NCBI GenBank assembly: GCA_947054505.1
Contig: CAMRWU010000005.1
Coordinates: forward strand, 1 to 64,000
Direction of reading: 5' to 3'
Length of the DNA stretch: 64,000 nt
From: an uncultured Pseudomonadota bacterium
GTDB lineage: Bacteria; Pseudomonadota; Alphaproteobacteria; RF32; CAG-239
A program made the position numbers and the translations under genes. Of this stretch, positions 59,880 through 64,000 are shown one piece after another. Under the pieces are notes generated by a model. That model searched no databases. It worked only from the letters and a program-made list of their open reading frames with translations, and was not told the DNA's origin. Each line of letters starts with the position of its first letter. Position 1 is the first letter of the stretch.

Positions 59880-60470
59880 ATGACAGCATCGGCAGCCCCC
59901 TCTGCAACGGACATCGCCGTCTGGTTTATGAAACACGCCGAAAACAACGGCTGGCTTCTTGAACCCGAAAAGCTACAGCACCTGCTTTTTCTATCACAGG
60001 TACATTTCTGCCTGCTGAATAATAATGCGATTTTAATGCCGGCCGCATTCGTCTGTGACAAAAACGGTTTTACGGAACCAAACATCGCCCGTATTTCCTC
60101 AGTGTGCCACTGGCAAGCCCTCACTCCTGAAATAGACAAAGAGACGCGAAATTTTCTGGAAATCATTTGGAAAAAATATTCGCCGATGAGCATCCGCGCT
60201 TTATCAGAGCTTATCAAATCCTCTCCGGCATACGCGTCTGCTTATCAAGCTGGTCAAGCCAGCTTAATAAACATTCAACAAATCGCCACGTTATTCAAAT
60301 CCGGCTTGGGAAAAAGACCAACCGCTCCTCTGCCTGAAAAAAAAGGACATCAGGAAAAGAAAGCACCTTCTCGTAAAATTTTAATTTCTCAAAACGGCCC
60401 TGTCGTTGTCTCGCAATGGCAGCCGCGCAAACTCAGCAATACAAAATCCAAGGAGACACTTAATGCTTAA
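59880..60470 (+). CDS. Panacea/SocA-like (DUF4065) protein
   Basis: 196 residues with SD GGAGG. The first half matches the Panacea (SocA/DUF4065) fold: D-I-A-V-W-F-M-K-H-A, L-E-P-E-K-L-Q-H-L-L-F-L-S-Q near 28-41, then I-R-A-L-S-E-L-I-K near 103-111. The last 70 residues are basic and low-complexity. Members serve as antitoxins or protease-adaptor partners, but no toxin-like gene is beside it. Its stop overlaps the next gene by eight bases. Confidence 0.6.
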   Translation: MTASAAPSATDIAVWFMKHAENNGWLLEPEKLQHLLFLSQVHFCLLNNNAILMPAAFVCDKNGFTEPNIARISSVCHWQALTPEIDKETRNFLEIIWKKYSPMSIRALSELIKSSPAYASAYQAGQASLINIQQIATLFKSGLGKRPTAPLPEKKGHQEKKAPSRKILISQNGPVVVSQWQPRKLSNTKSKETLNA

Positions 60471-61173
60471 ATTTGCAAAATTATTTATTTTGGCCCTTTT
60501 GGTCGTTGCCTGTACCAAAGAACCGGAACCCAAACCAACAACCCCTCTGGTCATTAAAACCACCAACGGTGACGCCCGTTTTTCCGTTGAAGTCGCCAAC
60601 ACACCGGAAGACTTGCAAACAGGCCTGATGTACCGCACCAATTTGGCCTTCAACAGTGGTATGATTTTTAATATTTATCCGGTTCGTCCAACAGCCATGT
60701 GGATGAAAAACACCAAAATTCCTTTAGACATGTTGTTTGTGGCTCCCGATGGTAGCATCAGCATGATTAAAGAAAACGCTCAACCGATGTCTGAAGATTT
60801 GATTATCTCTCGTGATCCCGTCCGTGCCGTAATTGAATTAAATGCCGGACAAGTTCGCCGCAATCAAATCAAAGTCGGAGACAAAGTCACCCATATGCTA
60901 CTAAACAGCTTACTTGACACCAAAACCCCCGGTCCTGAAGCTGAAGCAGAAGCCGAAAAAGCTAAAGCCACAACTCCGGAAACCAAAACAACCGAAGAAG
61001 TTCCGGTTCCTGAATTAAAAATTGAACCAAAAGAAACTGCTCCGACAGCTGAAGCTCCTAAAGCGGAAGCCCCGACAGCTTTGCAACCGACCTCTCCGGC
61101 GGCACCGAAGATTCCGGCTCCGGCACCAACACCGACCGCTCCCAAACTTCCGGTTCCTGCTCCGTCAATGTAA
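60463..61173 (+). CDS. DUF192 lipoprotein with proline/alanine-rich tail
   Basis: 236 residues from ATG 60463 with AAGGAG ahead. A lipobox V-V-A-C (Cys17) follows the signal. DUF192 parts: F-S-V-E-V-A-N-T-P-E-D-L-Q-T-G-L-M-Y-R near 41-59, P-T-A-M-W-M-K-N-T near 79-87 and I-S-M-I-K-E near 104. Residues 150-236 are a repetitive Pro/Ala/Glu/Thr tail that could span the wall. Function of DUF192 is unknown. Confidence 0.8.
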   Translation: MLKFAKLFILALLVVACTKEPEPKPTTPLVIKTTNGDARFSVEVANTPEDLQTGLMYRTNLAFNSGMIFNIYPVRPTAMWMKNTKIPLDMLFVAPDGSISMIKENAQPMSEDLIISRDPVRAVIELNAGQVRRNQIKVGDKVTHMLLNSLLDTKTPGPEAEAEAEKAKATTPETKTTEEVPVPELKIEPKETAPTAEAPKAEAPTALQPTSPAAPKIPAPAPTPTAPKLPVPAPSM

Positions 61174-61203
61174 AAACCCGCCCCTCAACCGAGGGGCTTT
61201 TTT
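61173..61203 (+). terminator. Terminator after the DUF192 gene
   Basis: Hairpin with CCCCTC/GAGGGG stem and AACC loop followed by six T. Confidence 0.8.
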
Positions 61204-61243
61204 ATTATTTTATTTTTTGTCCGCCCGTGTGATTGATTGTTGA

Positions 61244-61776
61244 AATAGCAAGACACCTTGTACGTCAGCGCAAAAACAAACAGGTTCAACCACAACAGAA
61301 GCCGGTTCAACATGCTATAAATGCGAAAACATTACTTGTCCTATCGGGTATAGTAATGCTCCTTGTGTTTCTTCTCTGCAAAAAGAAACCAATAGAAAGC
61401 AATTATCTTCTGGACTTTGGTGTTATGAGTGTAAAGAATGCGAAGAATATGCCAAATACCTTGGAAAGACAGTTGTCTATGATGATACAGAAAATCATGA
61501 AGATTTACTCTATAAAGCATTAATTGCGGGAAAAGAAGAAATTTATATCATACAAGAACCCCCCATATCTGCAGAAGCTGCCTTTGGGGCGGACAAATAA
61601 CAATACGTGTTAATAACGGAGAATTAACAATGTCCTCCGGTAGCAATAATGGAACAATAGTTTTCGAGTGTAAAGCAGGAAGTACCATAAGCAACACACT
61701 AAGTAAATATACCGAATGGTGTATAAACCAAAAATACCGTTACAAATGTGACACAACCTGCTTTCCAGCGCTTTAA
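61244..61776 (+). pseudogene. Fragment of a Cys-rich surface protein
   Basis: One frame (61244-61600, no start codon) reads C-Y-K-C-E-N-I-T-C-P and C-Y-E-C-K-E-C-E-E-Y-A-K, and continues after a frameshift near 61595 in another frame that ends at 61776 with C-K-A-G-S, W-C-I-N-Q and C-D-T-T-C. Cys-rich repeats with such spacing are typical of large secreted proteins of gut alphaproteobacteria. No start, no signal peptide and a shift: a remnant. Confidence 0.55.
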
Positions 61777-61792
61777 CACAATCAGAAACAAA

Positions 61793-61823
61793 AAAAAACA
61801 ACCATAACTATGGTTGTTTTTGT
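61793..61823. terminator. Bidirectional terminator
   Basis: Stem AAACAACCATA/TATGGTTGTTT with loop AC, flanked by A and T runs, between the fragment and gatB. Confidence 0.8.
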
Positions 61824-61917
61824 TTGCAAATACCGTAAATAACTTGTCAAATATTAAAATAACTCAAGCCTAAACTATGACTTTTTGCTCTCCTGCAAAA
61901 ACGACATCAATCTCTGC

Positions 61918-63375
61918 CTATGCAAGCTTTTTAGCCAACAACTGATTGACCATTGCCGGATTCGCTTTTCCTTTTGACTCTTTCATAACCTGACCGACAA
62001 ACCACCCCATTAGAGCAACTTTTCCGGCCTTATATGCGGCAACATTATCAGGATTATTGGCTAAAACAGTATCAATCACCGCCTCAATAGCTCCGGTATC
62101 CGTAACTTGCTTCAAACCTTTTTCCTCAACGATTTTATCCGGCGCATCGCCTGTTTCTGCCATCAAAACAAAAACATCTTTCGCAGTCTTGCCGTTAATA
62201 ACATTCGATGTTATCAAATCAACCAATTTCCCGAGATTTTCCGGCGTAATCGGACTTTCTTCCAAACCGATTTTCTTTTCATTCAGCATAGCAAAGAAAT
62301 CACCCATCATCCAGTTGGCAACCTTTTTAGCATCATGCCCTTTGGCTGCCTTCTCAAACCACTCGGCGGTTTCGCGATTTTCACACAAAACCATCGCGTC
62401 ATAATCCGTCAACCCCAAATCCTTAACAAAACGGGCTTTTTTAGCATCCGGCAACTCAACCATATCCGCTTTGACTTCCGCCAATAACTCATCACTCAAA
62501 ACCAGCGGTAACAAATCCGGCTCCGGAAAATAGCGATAATCATGAGCAAACTCTTTTTTACGCATCACACGGCTGGTACCGGTGCTTGGATCAAACTGTC
62601 GAGTTTCCTGCTCGATTGTCCCACCATTCTCGTAAGTTTCAACATGACGACGAGCTTCATTTTCAATCGCCTGCATCACAAATTTAACCGAATTGACGTT
62701 CTTCATCTCATTGCGGGTACGATATCCGTCTTCTCCGACTTTGCGGACAGACACGTTTACATCACAACGCATCGATCCTTCATCCATATTACCGTCACAA
62801 GTCCCGAGATAACGGACAATCGAACGCAATTTACGCAAAAAAGCGCCCGCCTCTTCCGGAGAACGAAAATCAGGCTTAGTCACAATTTCCATCAACCCCA
62901 CACCGGCACGATTCAAATCAATAAAACTTTTTGTCGGTGAAATATCATGAATAGATTTGCCGGCATCCTGCTCAATATGTAACCGTTCAATACCGATTTC
63001 TTTAGTTGTCCCATCTGCCAAATCAATCGAAACACTACCCTCTCCGACAATCGGATACTTAAATTGGCTAATCTGATAACCTTGCGGCAAATCAGCATAA
63101 AAATAATTCTTGCGAGCAAATTCCGAATACTTGTTGATTTTGGCATTCAAACCCAAACCAGTCTTAATGGCCTGCCGTACACATTGTTCATTTAAGGTTG
63201 GTAACATACCGGGCATTCCGGCATCAACAAACGACACATTTTCATTGGCATCAGAACCATAATGTGTTGACCCGCCGGAAAACATTTTGGATTTTGAAAT
63301 AATCTGGCAATGGATTTCCAAACCGCAAATGACTTCCCAGTCACCTGTTTTACCGTTAATAATCATTCCGCTCAT
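61918..63375 (-). CDS. gatB: Aspartyl/glutamyl-tRNA amidotransferase subunit B
   Basis: 485 residues. G-L-E-I-H-C-Q near 18-24, the kinase-like core with N-V-N-S-V-K-F near 228-234, and Y-R-Y-F-P-E-P-D-L near 280-288; the C-terminal helical tail domain ends in N-P-A-M-V-N. With GatA and GatC it converts Glu-tRNA(Gln) or Asp-tRNA(Asn) to the amide form. The start shares a base with the gatA stop. Confidence 0.97.
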   Translation of the reverse strand: MSGMIINGKTGDWEVICGLEIHCQIISKSKMFSGGSTHYGSDANENVSFVDAGMPGMLPTLNEQCVRQAIKTGLGLNAKINKYSEFARKNYFYADLPQGYQISQFKYPIVGEGSVSIDLADGTTKEIGIERLHIEQDAGKSIHDISPTKSFIDLNRAGVGLMEIVTKPDFRSPEEAGAFLRKLRSIVRYLGTCDGNMDEGSMRCDVNVSVRKVGEDGYRTRNEMKNVNSVKFVMQAIENEARRHVETYENGGTIEQETRQFDPSTGTSRVMRKKEFAHDYRYFPEPDLLPLVLSDELLAEVKADMVELPDAKKARFVKDLGLTDYDAMVLCENRETAEWFEKAAKGHDAKKVANWMMGDFFAMLNEKKIGLEESPITPENLGKLVDLITSNVINGKTAKDVFVLMAETGDAPDKIVEEKGLKQVTDTGAIEAVIDTVLANNPDNVAAYKAGKVALMGWFVGQVMKESKGKANPAMVNQLLAKKLA

Positions 63376-64000
63376 TATTTCACACTCCTAAAATTAACAT
63401 CTTTTTCCAAAGCAGAAGCCGCTTTGAAAATACTGGCTTCATCAAAAGCTTTGCCCACCAACTGCATACCAAGAGGCAAACCGCTTTGCGACAAACCAAT
63501 CGGCAAACTCATCGCCGGCAATCCCGCTAAAGAAACCGAGACGGTGAAAATATCGTTTAACCACATTGTCAACGGATTTTCTTGCATAGATTTATCTCCA
63601 ATCGGAAAAGCCGGTGTCGGTGCTGTCGGCGTCAAAATCAAATCACATTTTTCAAACGCCTTTAAGAAATCCTCCCGAATGAGCCGACGAACTTTCTGTG
63701 CCTTGACATAATAAGCGTCATAATATCCGGCAGACAAAACATATGTTCCCATCATGATACGACGCTTGACTTCCTTACCAAAACCGGCCGTACGCGAATT
63801 AATATACATATCATCCAAATGTTGTCCGTCAACACGGTTACCAAAACGCAAACCATCATAACGCGCCAAATTAGAAGAAGCTTCCGCCGGAGCAATAATA
63901 TAATATGTCGCCAAAGCATATTGTGTATGCGGCAAAGAAACATCCACGATTTCGGCACCGCGAGCTTTCAACATTTCGGCAGCCTTGTCCCAATAAGCAG
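63375..64000 (-). CDS. gatA: Glutamyl-tRNA amidotransferase subunit A, C-terminal part
   Basis: The reading frame runs off the right edge, so only the last 208 or so residues are here. [12 protein letters not shown] near 30, [13 protein letters not shown] and [16 protein letters not shown] are GatA hallmarks. The Ser-cis-Ser-Lys active site lies outside the window. Coupled to gatB by TAATG. Confidence 0.95.
   Translation of the reverse strand, partial: AYWDKAAEMLKARGAEIVDVSLPHTQYALATYYIIAPAEASSNLARYDGLRFGNRVDGQHLDDMYINSRTAGFGKEVKRRIMMGTYVLSAGYYDAYYVKAQKVRRLIREDFLKAFEKCDLILTPTAPTPAFPIGDKSMQENPLTMWLNDIFTVSVSLAGLPAMSLPIGLSQSGLPLGMQLVGKAFDEASIFKAASALEKDVNFRSVK

Noticed and set aside
61233..61523. 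Plus-strand 96-codon frame with a hydrophobic stretch
   Set aside because: It overlaps the Cys-rich frame, which has far better coding features; no SD precedes it.
1..64000. CRISPR arrays and insertion sequences
   Set aside because: No regularly spaced 25-40 bp repeats with unique spacers, no cas-like gene and no transposase-like frame was seen. The 24-bp repeats at 21.4 kb are coding iterons, not CRISPR.

Overview
The window is a piece of an AT-rich Gram-negative chromosome, most probably from an uncultured (gut-type) alphaproteobacterium. This rests on the Kdo transferase/LpxK/DUF374 lipid A cluster, the gatA-gatB pair, a DUF3035 lipoprotein beside lspA and paired M16 peptidases, DUF3750 and DUF502 proteins, a Panacea/SocA-like protein and a YejEF transporter. 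I could not run a phylogenetic search, so the lineage is an inference from gene content.

Layout. 1-14.1 kb: end of a tRNA-Lys, an AsmA-like protein, a DsbD-type reductase with a CDP-alcohol transferase, a family-5 uracil-DNA glycosylase, an outer-membrane barrel, a TPR-methyltransferase, rpsD, and an operon of a sulfatase-like membrane protein with yejE-yejF and an HD phosphohydrolase. About 14.15-22.37 kb: an 8.2 kb integrated virus. 22.4-33 kb: zeta-type toxin with a small upstream partner, phosphatase/peptidase/sirtuin genes, a U32 peptidase, an ECF sigma module resembling CnrYXH, an HExxH protein and tRNA-Val. 33-41.8 kb: HU, a sugar/glycan trio (GT32, PIG-L, unknown), lon, a solitary FliN-like protein, and DUF374-waaA-lpxK. 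41.8-46.8 kb: accessory DNA with an IbrB-IbrA pair behind a decayed, frameshifted SNF2 helicase, two orphan lipoproteins and a duplicated tRNA-Ser tail. 46.8-64 kb: housekeeping genes (zip, mutL, pgi, two M16 peptidases, lspA, mgtE, recJ, OmpA-like, gatB, gatA), two more accessory genes and a broken Cys-rich gene.

The most interesting object is the 8.2 kb element. It has no integrase, terminase, portal or tail genes. It encodes a FtsK/HerA-type packaging ATPase, a 309-residue protein that looks like a double-jelly-roll capsid protein of the PM2 type, at least four tiny single-membrane-span proteins, a beta-rich spike-like protein with a receptor-binding-like partner, a SleB-type lysin with holin-sized proteins, a replication initiator with an iteron origin inside its own gene, and a repressor flanked by three palindromic operators. 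It appears to be a tailless, internal-membrane prophage (PRD1/PM2 lineage) inserted at a dif-like XerC/XerD site. The replication and control block (rep, zinc ribbon, unknown, ATPase) and the virion/lysis block both run leftward from the operator region, separated by a terminator at 19.5 kb; a predicted small RNA runs the other way at the left end.
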